Shown: piece by piece, positions 9,239 to 18,748 of the stretch
How positions within the stretch are numbered: the stretch's first letter is position 1
Layout: each line of letters starts with the position of its first letter
From: Gammaproteobacteria bacterium
Lineage (GTDB): Bacteria; Pseudomonadota; Gammaproteobacteria; Steroidobacterales; Steroidobacteraceae
Direction of reading: 5' to 3'
Assembly: GCA_028870355.1 (NCBI GenBank)
Contig: JAGWPU010000113.1
Span: 1 to 38,360, forward strand
Length of the DNA stretch: 38,360 bases
The notes under the pieces: model-generated
The model's database searches: none
Seen by the model: only the letters and a program-made list of their open reading frames with translations
Told to the model about the DNA's origin: nothing
Position numbers and translations under genes: made by a program

Positions 9239-10088
9239 CGTTGAGTACTCTCCGCAGGAGATTGTGCACCAGTTCGCGCCGATACCAGTCGGATGCGCGT
9301 ACGTCGCTGATCGGGCGGATCGTCGCGTCCGCCGCCTCGACCGCGCGATCGATCCGCGCCCGGTCGAGCGGGCCTTCCGACAGCACGCGCTCCGCCTCGC
9401 TCGCTCTGATGGCGGTCGGCGCGACCGCGCCGAACGCAATGCGGGCATCCTCGAGCCGCCCCTCCCGCAGCGTTCCGCCGACCGCGAGCGCGATCGCGGA
9501 GATGTCGAGGGCCGGCCGGGCACCGAATTTCAGGTATCGATCGACCCAGCCCGCCGGCGGGAGCGGCGCCTGCACCGCGACGAGGAGCTCGTCGGTCCGC
9601 CGAGCCGTGCGCCCGGGCCCGACGAGGAATTCCGCGAGCGGCAGCCGCCGCTTCACGATGCCCTCGGGCCCAGCGCTCGCGAGGACCACCGACGCGCCCA
9701 GCACGAGCAACGGGACCAGCGTATCGCCGGCCGGCGAGGCATTGCAAATGTTGCCGCCGAGCGTTGCCGCGTTGCGGATCTGGCTGCTCGCGAAGTGATC
9801 GCAGGCGGTGCGGAGCACCGGTGCGCGGTCGCGGATCAGCGGATCCTCGAGCAGGCTCGTGATCGTCGTCAGCGCACCGATCTGAACGCCGCCCGGGTCG
9901 CGTGCGACGCCGCGCAGTTCGTCGATCCCCTGGACGTTCAGCAAGGTCGGGGCGAACCGTACCCGGCCGGCGCGGCTCTGCGGCATCAGGTCGGTGCCGC
10001 CGGCGAGCACGGTCGCCGGACCCGAGGCCAGCACCCGCAGCGCATCGGCGAGCGATCGGGGTGCCACATAGTCGCGGATCTCTGTCAC
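9222..10088 (-). CDS. FAD-binding subunit of the molybdenum hydroxylase
   Basis: A 288-residue CO-dehydrogenase-type flavoprotein subunit. The FAD motifs AGGTDLM (near residue 30) and IRNAATLGGNICNASPAGDT (near 103-122) are clear. The C-terminal CO dehydrogenase flavoprotein domain follows. 4-Hydroxybenzoyl-CoA reductase carries an inserted loop with four cysteines for a 4Fe-4S cluster in this subunit. No such insertion or cysteine group is present here, which favours an oxidative hydroxylase over a reductive dehydroxylase. The GTG start is 2 nt after the mutase stop, so the mutase and hydroxylase genes are tightly coupled. The electron acceptor cannot be told from sequence. Confidence 0.88.
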   Translation of the reverse strand: MTEIRDYVAPRSLADALRVLASGPATVLAGGTDLMPQSRAGRVRFAPTLLNVQGIDELRGVARDPGGVQIGALTTITSLLEDPLIRDRAPVLRTACDHFASSQIRNAATLGGNICNASPAGDTLVPLLVLGASVVLASAGPEGIVKRRLPLAEFLVGPGRTARRTDELLVAVQAPLPPAGWVDRYLKFGARPALDISAIALAVGGTLREGRLEDARIAFGAVAPTAIRASEAERVLSEGPLDRARIDRAVEAADATIRPISDVRASDWYRRELVHNLLRRVLNDVCDA

Positions 10089-10090
10089 TG

Positions 10091-11698
10091 TCAGAACCTC
10101 ACCGGCTCTTGGTAACGCCCGTATACCTCGACGAGCTCCTGGGTGATCTCGCCGACGCTCGCGTACGCCTTCACCGCGTCCATCATCGCCGGCATCACGT
10201 TCTCGCCGCGGCTCGCGGCGCTCTTCAACGCGCTCAGCGCACGGCTGACCGCGGCGGCGTCGCGTTGCCCGCGGACCGCGTCGAGGCTCGCGATCTGCGC
10301 GCGTGCGTCGTCGTCGCGATACGGGTGCAGCTCGACCTCGGCGTACTGTTCACCCTCCTGGCGGTAGCAGTTCACGCCGACCTTGCGGAACCCGCCGTTC
10401 TCGATCGCACGGGCCATCTTGTACGCCTGTGCGGACACGCCCGCCTGAATCTCCCCGGAGGCGACCTGCTGCACGATTCCGCCGTTCGCGTCGGTCTCGG
10501 CGATGATCGCGCGCATCCGCTCGCGCATCTGGTTCGTCAGGGTCTCGACGTACCAGGAGCCGCCGAGCGGATCGACGGTCTCGGTCAGGCCCATCTCCTC
10601 GATCAGCAGCTGCATGGTGCGCAACGAGATCCGCTGCGCGTATTCCGACGGGATCGTGTACGCCTCGTCGTAGCAGCACAGCGCCATGGTCTGTGCGCCG
10701 GAGAGCGCGCTGATCAGCGCGTAGTACGCGCCGCGGACGATGTTCACCTCCGGCTGTTCGAGGGTGAGGCCGCCGCCGCCGCCGCCCGCGATCATGCGCA
10801 TCCACATCGATCCGGGCTTGGTCGCGTGGTACTCGTCGCGCATGATGCTCGCCCAGAGGCCGCGGCCCGCGCGGAACTTCGCGACCTGCTCGAACAGATT
10901 CCCGAAGATGTTGAAGTTGAACGACAGCCGGCCTGCGAACTCGTCGATCGGCAGCCCGCGGCGCACGACCTCGTCGGCGTACGCGCGGGCGATGCAGAAC
11001 GCATACGCCATCTCCTGCGCGGGATCGGCGCCGGACTCGCGGATGTGATAGCCGCAGACCGACACCGGGCTGTATTTCGGCGCGTGATGCGCGCAGTACT
11101 CGATCGTGTCGCCGACCAGCCGGATCGACGGGCCGACCGGGTAGATCCAGGTGCCCCGGCCGATGAACTCCTTCAGGATGTCGTTCTGCGCGGTGCCGCG
11201 CAGTCGCTTCACGTCGTAGCCGCGCTTTTCGGCCATCGCGAGGTACATCGCGATCAGCTGCGGCGCGGCGCCGTTGATCGTCAGCGAGACCGTGATCTTC
11301 TCCAGGTCGACCCCGTCGAAGGCGACCTCGAAATCATGCAAGGTATCGACCGCCATCCCGACCCGGCCGACCTCGCCTTCGGCGAGCGGATCGTCCGAGT
11401 CGAGTCCGCACTGGGTCGGCAGATCGAACGCGACGTTGAGACCGGTCTGGCCGTTCTGGATCAGGTAATGGAACCGCTGGTTCGTGTCCGCGGCGTTGCC
11501 GAATCCGGTGTACTGGCGCATCGTCCACGGCTGCTTGCGGTACATCAGCGGGTGGATCCCGCGGGTGAACGGGTACTCGCCCGGGCGCCCGACCATCGTG
11601 GTACCGCCGGTACGCTCGACGTCGTCCGGGCCGTACACGGTCTGGATCTCGATTCCGGATTCGTTCACGACCGGTTTCGCTTCTTTGAAGTCACTCAT
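10091..11698 (-). CDS. B12-dependent acyl-CoA mutase large (substrate-binding) subunit, divergent, (2-aminophenyl)succinyl-CoA mutase candidate
   Basis: A 535-residue methylmalonyl-CoA-mutase-type catalytic subunit without the B12 domain, which is a separate gene 4 nt-overlapped upstream. Residues matching the methylmalonyl-CoA mutase substrate pocket are kept: Tyr63 (Tyr89 equivalent, RQYTGFG), Gln171, Arg181 (Arg207 equivalent, KEFIGRG) and His218 (GYH). The arginine indicates a carboxylated acyl-CoA rather than the isobutyryl or 2-hydroxyisobutyryl type, which have Gln there. Two normally near-invariant stretches are altered: the HxQT(A/S)G block reads IAGGGGGG (303-310), and SLHTNxxDEA reads TMALCCYDEA (337-346). 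In the indoleacetate pathway IaaGH rearranges (2-aminophenyl)succinyl-CoA to (2-aminobenzyl)malonyl-CoA, consistent with a carboxylate anchor plus a remodelled pocket for an aromatic group. No MeaB-type chaperone gene is nearby. Confidence 0.85.
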   Translation of the reverse strand: MSDFKEAKPVVNESGIEIQTVYGPDDVERTGGTTMVGRPGEYPFTRGIHPLMYRKQPWTMRQYTGFGNAADTNQRFHYLIQNGQTGLNVAFDLPTQCGLDSDDPLAEGEVGRVGMAVDTLHDFEVAFDGVDLEKITVSLTINGAAPQLIAMYLAMAEKRGYDVKRLRGTAQNDILKEFIGRGTWIYPVGPSIRLVGDTIEYCAHHAPKYSPVSVCGYHIRESGADPAQEMAYAFCIARAYADEVVRRGLPIDEFAGRLSFNFNIFGNLFEQVAKFRAGRGLWASIMRDEYHATKPGSMWMRMIAGGGGGGLTLEQPEVNIVRGAYYALISALSGAQTMALCCYDEAYTIPSEYAQRISLRTMQLLIEEMGLTETVDPLGGSWYVETLTNQMRERMRAIIAETDANGGIVQQVASGEIQAGVSAQAYKMARAIENGGFRKVGVNCYRQEGEQYAEVELHPYRDDDARAQIASLDAVRGQRDAAAVSRALSALKSAASRGENVMPAMMDAVKAYASVGEITQELVEVYGRYQEPVRF

Positions 11699-12093
11699 CG
11701 GACATTGGCCTCGACGAACGCCACGATATCGTCGAGCCGCGAGCTCGACGGGAACACGCCCTTGAACCCGAGCGCGCGCAGATCCTCCTGATCCGCCTTC
11801 GGGATGTTGCCGCCGATGATCCACAGGCGGTTGCCGAGACCGGACTGTTCGAGCATCGGCTTCAACTTCCGGCAGAAGTCGAGGTGCGAGCCGGCCATGC
11901 TGGACAAGGCGACCACGTCGGCGTCGTGCTCGCGCGCGATCTTCGCGATCGACGCGGGCGTCTGCCGCAGTCCGGTGTAGATCACCTCGAAGCCGGCCTC
12001 CATCAGCGCGCGCGCGACGACCTTCGCGCCGTGATCGTGGCCGTCGAGCCCGGGCTTGCCGAGCACGATCCGGATCTTTCGTTCCTGATTCAT
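11695..12093 (-). CDS. B12-binding small subunit of the acyl-CoA mutase
   Basis: A 132-residue cobalamin-binding domain protein. The base-off/His-on motif is seen as LDGHDHGAKVVARAL near residues 16-30, with the histidine that replaces dimethylbenzimidazole. The later SSMAGSH and IIGGNIP segments complete the B12 site. The length matches small subunits of split mutases. ATG at 12093 overlaps the acyl-CoA dehydrogenase stop (ATGA), and its own stop overlaps the large-subunit start the same way, giving stoichiometric coupling. It donates the adenosylcobalamin cofactor to the large subunit at 10091-11698. Confidence 0.92.
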   Translation of the reverse strand: MNQERKIRIVLGKPGLDGHDHGAKVVARALMEAGFEVIYTGLRQTPASIAKIAREHDADVVALSSMAGSHLDFCRKLKPMLEQSGLGNRLWIIGGNIPKADQEDLRALGFKGVFPSSSRLDDIVAFVEANVR

Positions 12094-13222
12094 CGAGTCA
12101 ACTCCCGCGCGATCAGCATCTTCAGGATCTCGCTGGTCCCGCCGCCGATCAAGGTGAAGCGCACATCGCGCAAGTAACGTTGTATCGGGTATTCCATCGC
12201 GTAGCCGTAGGACGCGTAGATCCGCGCCGCCTGGTCGCACACGCTCGCGGCGGTCTCGCTCGCCTGGAGCTTCGCCATCGCCGCCTCGCGATGGTGCGGC
12301 AAGCCGGCGTCGTAGCGGCGCGCCGCGTCGTAGACCAGGAGCTCGGCGGCCGCGAGGCCGGTCGCCATCTCCGCGAGCTTCAACTGGATCGCCTGGAACG
12401 CGGCGATCGGCTTGCCGAATTGCTTGCGCTCGGTCGCGTAGCGGATCGACGCGTCGAGTGCGGCGCGGGCGACGCCGATCGCCATCGCGCCGGTGATCAC
12501 CCGGATCTCGGCGAGCGTCTTGCGCAGGTGCTCTTCGCCGTCGCCCTCCGCGTGCGAGAGTCGGTGGGAGTCGGGGACGAAACATCGATCGAGACTGAGC
12601 TCCGCGGTCGGCAGCGCCCACACGCCCATCTTGTGGATGCTGCGGCCGATGGTGAGACCTTCGGCGCCGCGCTCGACGAGGAAGATCGTGAGCTTCGCGT
12701 CCACGCCGGCGCGCGCGAACACCGTGAAGAAGTCCGCGACCGGCGCCGACGTGACCCAGGTCTTCTGGCCGGTGAGCTGGTAGCCGCCCTCGGTGCGTTC
12801 GGCCCGGGTCGCGATGCCGCCGAGGTCGCTCCCGGCGTTGGGTTCGGTCATGCAGATCGCGCCGATTTTTTGGCCGAGCAACGCCGGCCGGAACAGCCGC
12901 GTCTTGATCTCCTCGCTGCCCAGCAGCTGCAGGAACTTGGTACCCATCAGCGACTGCATCGCAGCGGCGCCCGCGAGCGACAGCGATCCGCGGGCAATTT
13001 CCTCGAGCGCGAGACAGAACTCGGTCAAGCGCATCCCGGCGCCTCCGTCGGCCTCTGGATAGCGCATCGCGAACAGGCCGACGTCCGCGAGCAGCGCGAA
13101 CAGCTCGGCCGGGAACTCGCCCGCCGCGTCGAGTTCCGCCGCCTTCGGCGCGATCGCCTCGTCGCACAGCCGCGCGAAGGTGTCGCGGATCTGGCGCTGT
13201 TCGTCGCTCAGCCCGAATTCCA

Positions 13223-13223
<1 letters not shown>
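12090..13223 (-). CDS. iaaF: Acyl-CoA dehydrogenase, benzylmalonyl-CoA dehydrogenase (IaaF)-like
   Basis: A 377-residue acyl-CoA dehydrogenase with the expected domains: N-terminal helices, the beta domain with MTEPNAGSDLGG (125-136), and the C-terminal helices with RKQFGKPIAAFQAIQ (266-280). The usual catalytic glutamate of the YEGT motif is replaced: residues 360-363 read GGGT. Glu239 (LAEIRVITG) aligns with the alternative catalytic glutamate used by isovaleryl-CoA-type dehydrogenases, so the enzyme should still be active. In the indoleacetate pathway IaaF oxidatively decarboxylates (2-aminobenzyl)malonyl-CoA to 2-aminocinnamoyl-CoA, and this gene sits directly before the mutase subunits. 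Its start overlaps the ligase stop by one base (TGATG). Electrons would go to ETF, which is not encoded here. Specificity is inferred from context. Confidence 0.82.
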
Positions 13224-14770
<1,547 letters not shown>

Positions 14771-14898
14771 CGCTAGGCTTGCGCGCCCGCGGGCGGCGCG
14801 AGCTGCCGGCGAGTGCCGATCCAAGAGGGGGGCGTGCCAGGCATCGGGTCCGATCTCGTCTCCGCGACGGCCGAAAACGACCGTGGAAAATTGCGTAC

Positions 14899-14908
14899 TG
14901 CATACGGT
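14899..14908. promoter_or_regulatory. Candidate GntR operator, copy 2 (TGCATACGGT)
   Basis: The second copy of TGYATACKGT lies midway between the divergent ligase-to-thiolase operon and the hydantoinase genes. Its core is a near-palindrome ATAC-G-GTAC. It overlaps the weak -10 proposed for the minus-strand operon. Its position allows one bound regulator to control both transcription units. Confidence 0.5.
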
Positions 14909-14933
14909 ACACTCACGTCTCGAACGGTGTCAA
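14906..14933 (-). promoter_or_regulatory. Possible promoter of the ligase-to-thiolase operon
   Basis: On the minus strand a perfect -35 TTGACA (14928-14933) is followed after 16 nt by the weak -10 TGTACC (14906-14911). The geometry mirrors the cobST promoter, including overlap with the TGYATACKGT element. It would leave a 5' leader of roughly 130 nt. The poor -10 makes this tentative and suggests activation may be needed. Confidence 0.35.
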
Positions 14934-14945
14934 TCAAGGCGGCCC

Positions 14946-17021
14946 ATGCGCGTAGGAATCGACGTCGGCGGTACGTTCACGGACTTCGTTTTGTTGCACG
15001 AAGGCAGCGGCGAGACCCTCACGTACAAGTGCCTCACGACGCCGGCCGATCCCGCCGAGGCGATCCTCGAGGGGCTCGTCGCGTTCGAGCGCCAGCGTCC
15101 CGGCACGATCGCGGGTCTCGAGGAAGTGATCCACGGCACGACGCTCGTGATCAATGCGATCATCGAGCGCAAGGGGGCGCGGACCGGCTTGCTGACGACC
15201 CGCGGTTTCCGCGACGTGCTCGAACTCGGTCGCGAGGTTCGCTACGCCGCGTACGATCCGCACGCGCCGATGCCGGAGCCGCTCGTGCCCCGCGAACGGC
15301 GGCTCGAAGTCGACGAGCGCATCCGCTCCGACGGCAGCGTGCTCGAGCCGCTCGTGCGCGACAGCGTGATCGCCTCGCTCGCCGGGCTCGCGGCCGAGCG
15401 GGTCGAGTCGATCGCGGTCTGCCTGCTCAACTCGTTCGAGAACCCGGCGCACGAGCGGCAGATCAAGCAACTGATCGCCGAGACGCTGCCCGGCGTGTCG
15501 GTCTCGATCTCCTACGAGGTCCTGCCGCAGATCCGCGAATACGAACGCACCAGCACCACGGTCGCGAACGCCTACGTGAAGCCCCTGACCGAGTCGTATC
15601 TGCGCTCGCTGCGGGAGCGCCTGGCGGACCGGGGATTCCACGGGCGGCTGTTCATCATGTTGTCCTCCGGCGGCGTCACCTCGGCGGACATCGCGGCGGC
15701 GTATCCGGTACGCATCATCGAGTCGGGGCCGTGCGCGGCGGTGATCGCCGGCCAGTATTTCAGCAAGCTGTTCGATCTGCCGGACATGTTCTGCTTCGAC
15801 ATGGGCGGAACCACCGCGAAGTCCTGCCTGATCCAGAACGGCACCGCCGACGTCGTGCCGACGTTCGAGGTCGGCCGCGTCCAGCGCTTCCAGAAGGGCA
15901 GCGGGATCACCCTGCAGGTTCCGGTCGTCGATCTGATGGAAATCGGTGCGGGCGGCGGGTCCATCGCGCGGCGCAGCCGCGTCGGGACCCTGCAGGTCGG
16001 TCCGCAGAGTGCCGGCGCGGAGCCGGGGCCGATCTGCTACGGTCGCGGCGGCACCGGGCCCACCGTGACCGATGCGGACCTGCTGCTCGGTTACCTCGAT
16101 CCCGAGTACTTCCTCGGCGGCACGATGCGGCTCGACCGCGAGGCGGCGCGCCGCGGCATCCAGGAGCAGATCGCCGAGCCGCTCGGGATCCCCCTGCTGC
16201 AGGCCGCGTGGGGGATCCACGACCTGATCAACGAGACGATGGCCGCTGCGGCGAAGACCCATATCGCCGAGCGCGGTGGCAACGCGCGGCGCGTGACGAT
16301 CGCGGGCTTCGGCGGCGCGGGTCCCGTGCACCTGTACGGTCTCGCGCGCAAGCTCGGCGCGCCGCGCCTGCTCGTGCCCCCGAACGCGGGCGTCGGATCG
16401 GCGCTCGGCTTCTTCACCGCGCCGCGCGCGTTCGACGTCGTCCGCAGCCACAAGACGCCGCTGCTCGGCGCCGATTTCGCGGCGCTGGAGACGCTGTTCC
16501 GCGGTCTCGAGGCCTCGGCCGCCGAGGCGCTGCGCTCGAGCGGCGCCGGCGACCAGGTGCAGTTCGAGCGCAGCGCGGACGTGCGCTTCATCGGCCAGGG
16601 ATCCGAGACGACGTTGCCGCTGCCCGCGGTGGACCTCGCGGGCCTCACGGTCGATGCGGTGCGCGAGCGGTTCGACGCGATCTACGCGAAGCTCTACGGG
16701 CGCACGTACCCCGAGTGCGACGTCGAATTCGTGAGCTTCCGCGTCCGCGCGAGCTTGCCGGTGCGGTTGCTGGAACTGCCGAAGCTCGCGCCGGTCGCCG
16801 GCGCGACCGCGGCGCGGGCGCTCAAGGGCGAGCGCCTCGCGTACTGCGCCGAGGCGGCGGCGATGATCCCGTACGCGGTCTACGACCGATACCGTCTCGC
16901 GCCGGGCGTGCGGTTCGCGGGGCCGGCGATCGTCGAGGAGCGCGAATCGACCATGGTCGTCGGCGCGGGCGGGCAGGTCCGCGTCGACGACTACGGGTTC
17001 CTGTGGATCGATCTGTCATAA
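14946..17021 (+). CDS. Hydantoinase A/oxoprolinase-family subunit (ATP-dependent lactam hydrolase alpha)
   Basis: A 691-residue HyuA-type protein. It opens with the actin-like ATP-binding strand VGIDVGGTFTD and continues with HGTTLVINAI (about 60-70), CFDMGGTTAKS (second phosphate motif) and GFGGAGPVH. With its partner it uses ATP to open a cyclic amide or, in relatives, to carboxylate ketones. In the indoleacetate pathway the hydantoinase-like enzyme (IaaC/IaaE) opens the lactam ring of 2-oxindole-3-acetate to (2-aminophenyl)succinate, a step otherwise missing from this gene set. The third small subunit of acetone carboxylase is absent, which supports hydrolase rather than carboxylase. The ATG at 14946 begins the conserved strand directly. 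No strong Shine-Dalgarno is seen. HyuB follows 14 nt downstream. Confidence 0.87.
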   Translation: MRVGIDVGGTFTDFVLLHEGSGETLTYKCLTTPADPAEAILEGLVAFERQRPGTIAGLEEVIHGTTLVINAIIERKGARTGLLTTRGFRDVLELGREVRYAAYDPHAPMPEPLVPRERRLEVDERIRSDGSVLEPLVRDSVIASLAGLAAERVESIAVCLLNSFENPAHERQIKQLIAETLPGVSVSISYEVLPQIREYERTSTTVANAYVKPLTESYLRSLRERLADRGFHGRLFIMLSSGGVTSADIAAAYPVRIIESGPCAAVIAGQYFSKLFDLPDMFCFDMGGTTAKSCLIQNGTADVVPTFEVGRVQRFQKGSGITLQVPVVDLMEIGAGGGSIARRSRVGTLQVGPQSAGAEPGPICYGRGGTGPTVTDADLLLGYLDPEYFLGGTMRLDREAARRGIQEQIAEPLGIPLLQAAWGIHDLINETMAAAAKTHIAERGGNARRVTIAGFGGAGPVHLYGLARKLGAPRLLVPPNAGVGSALGFFTAPRAFDVVRSHKTPLLGADFAALETLFRGLEASAAEALRSSGAGDQVQFERSADVRFIGQGSETTLPLPAVDLAGLTVDAVRERFDAIYAKLYGRTYPECDVEFVSFRVRASLPVRLLELPKLAPVAGATAARALKGERLAYCAEAAAMIPYAVYDRYRLAPGVRFAGPAIVEERESTMVVGAGGQVRVDDYGFLWIDLS

Positions 17022-17035
17022 AGGAGTGCCGCGCC

Positions 17036-18748
17036 GTGTCGCGTTTCGACCCCGTCACGCTCGAGATCCTCTGGCGCCGCCTCGTGTCGATCGTCGACGA
17101 GGCGGACGCGGCCGTCGCGCGAACGGCGTTTTCCAGCGTGCTTCGCGATTCGCACGACTATACCTGCATGTTCACCGACAGCCGTGGCCGCGAGCTCGCG
17201 CAGGGCACCCTCGCGAGCCCCGGTCAGTCGGGCGCGATGGCGCTCGGGATCAAGAAGCTCGTCACCAGCCGTTCGCCGGCGTTCTTCCAGCCCGGCGACG
17301 TCTTCGTCACCAACGACCCCTGGGCGCTCGCCGGCCATCTGAACGACGTCTGCGTGCTCGCGCCGGTGTTCCACCGCGATCGGCTGATCGCGTTCACCGC
17401 CTGCATCCTGCACCACGCGGACGTCGGCGGGCGCGTCGCCTCGAACAACCACGACGTCTTCGAGGAGGGGCTGTTCCTGCCGCTGGTGCGACTGTACCGC
17501 GACGGGGAACCGAATCCCGACGTGCTCGACATCATCCGCGCGAACGTGCGCACCCCGGAACAGGTGCACGGCGACCTGCGCTCGCAGATCGCCGCGAACC
17601 ATGTGTGTGCGCGGCACATCCAGCAGTTGCTCGACGACTACCGGCTGGACGATCTCGATGAGCTCGGGGACGAGATCATCCGCCGCAGCGAACGGAGCCT
17701 GCGCGAGTCGATCGCGCGGGTCCCCGACGGTACCTACCGCGCCAGCGGGACGATCGAGCAGATCGAAGGCCATGCGCCGGTCGAGATCCATTGCGAATTG
17801 CGGATCGCCGGCAGCGACGTCGTCGTGGATCTGTCCGGTACGACGCCCCAGGTCGACTGGGGCGGCAACGTCGTGTTCAATTTCACGTACGCGTACGTGC
17901 ACATGGCGATCAAGAGCATCTTCGATCCTGAATTGCCGAACAACGAGGGCACCGCCGCGCCGGTCACCTTGATCGCCCCGGAGGGCTCGGTCGTCAACTG
18001 CCGCCATCCCGCGCCGGTGGTCGCGCGGATGCAGATCGGCCACTTCATGACCGAGATCATCTACCGGGCGCTCGCGCCGGTGCTGCCCGATCGGGTGATC
18101 GCCGGGAGCGGCGGGACGCCGGCGACGATGCAGGTGTTCTACGGCGCGCGCGCCACCGGCGAGCCGTTCCATACCGCGGTGATCCGCGGCGGCGGCATGG
18201 GGGCGGGCGCGGCGGGCGACGGATCGGGCAGCTTCGTGTTTCCCGCGAACGCGGCGAACACGCCGGTCGAGATCTTCGAGAGCGATACGCCGCTCGTGAT
18301 CCGTTCGCGGGAACTGCTCGCCGATTCCGGCGGCGCGGGCAAGTTTCGCGGCGCACAGGGCCGGCGCGAGGTGATCTGGGTGCCGGACGACGAGCACGGC
18401 CCCCGCGGCAGCGTCGGCATGGCGATCCAGTCGGGGCGGTTCCAGCGCGCGCCGGACGGACTCTACGGCGGCGGCGCCGGCGGCCTCGCGCGCCTGACCG
18501 TGAACGGCCGGCCTGCGGATCCCTACGGATTGACGAGACTGAAGCGCGGCGACGTGGTCGAGTTCGATACCGCGGGCGGTGGCGGGTTCGGCGATCCGAC
18601 GGAACGGGATCCCGCCGCGGTGGCGCGCGACCTCGCGAGCGGCCGCGTGAGCCCTGAGCGGGCGGCGATCGACTACCGGATCACGCCGGATGCGGCGCCG
18701 CGCGCCGCCGTGGAAGGCTCGCGCGCACGAGCAGCGGGGCGAACCTGA
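17036..18748 (+). CDS. Hydantoinase B/oxoprolinase-family subunit (ATP-dependent lactam hydrolase beta)
   Basis: A 570-residue HyuB protein, the partner of the upstream HyuA. Characteristic segments are FDPVTLEILWRRLVSIVDE at the start, DPWALAGHLNDVCVLAPVF (about 95-113), HHADVGG, and the C-terminal GGGGFGDPTERDP. The GTG start at 17036 has AAGGAG 9 nt upstream and follows the HyuA stop by 14 nt. Together with HyuA it is expected to hydrolyse the 2-oxindole lactam. The last 68 bases overlap the convergent nnrS gene; the tail past residue 545 is Ala/Arg-rich and probably not part of the fold, so the reading frame may have grown into its neighbour. Confidence 0.87.
   Translation: MSRFDPVTLEILWRRLVSIVDEADAAVARTAFSSVLRDSHDYTCMFTDSRGRELAQGTLASPGQSGAMALGIKKLVTSRSPAFFQPGDVFVTNDPWALAGHLNDVCVLAPVFHRDRLIAFTACILHHADVGGRVASNNHDVFEEGLFLPLVRLYRDGEPNPDVLDIIRANVRTPEQVHGDLRSQIAANHVCARHIQQLLDDYRLDDLDELGDEIIRRSERSLRESIARVPDGTYRASGTIEQIEGHAPVEIHCELRIAGSDVVVDLSGTTPQVDWGGNVVFNFTYAYVHMAIKSIFDPELPNNEGTAAPVTLIAPEGSVVNCRHPAPVVARMQIGHFMTEIIYRALAPVLPDRVIAGSGGTPATMQVFYGARATGEPFHTAVIRGGGMGAGAAGDGSGSFVFPANAANTPVEIFESDTPLVIRSRELLADSGGAGKFRGAQGRREVIWVPDDEHGPRGSVGMAIQSGRFQRAPDGLYGGGAGGLARLTVNGRPADPYGLTRLKRGDVVEFDTAGGGGFGDPTERDPAAVARDLASGRVSPERAAIDYRITPDAAPRAAVEGSRARAAGRT

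Noticed and set aside
10770-10796. GCC trinucleotide run in the mutase gene as a microsatellite or assembly artefact
   Set aside because: It encodes six glycines in frame within a complete protein and no frameshift is evident; it is treated as part of the divergent active-site loop.
10091-12093. Housekeeping methylmalonyl-CoA mutase of propionate metabolism
   Set aside because: The altered HTN and HxQT motifs, the absence of a MeaB-type partner, and the coupling to Mo hydroxylase and ligase genes argue against it, although the carboxylate-binding residues are shared.
14946-18748. Acetone or acetophenone carboxylase as the function of the hydantoinase-like pair
   Set aside because: No small zinc-type third subunit or further carboxylase genes accompany it, and the neighbouring Mo hydroxylase and mutase give a better lactam-hydrolase explanation.
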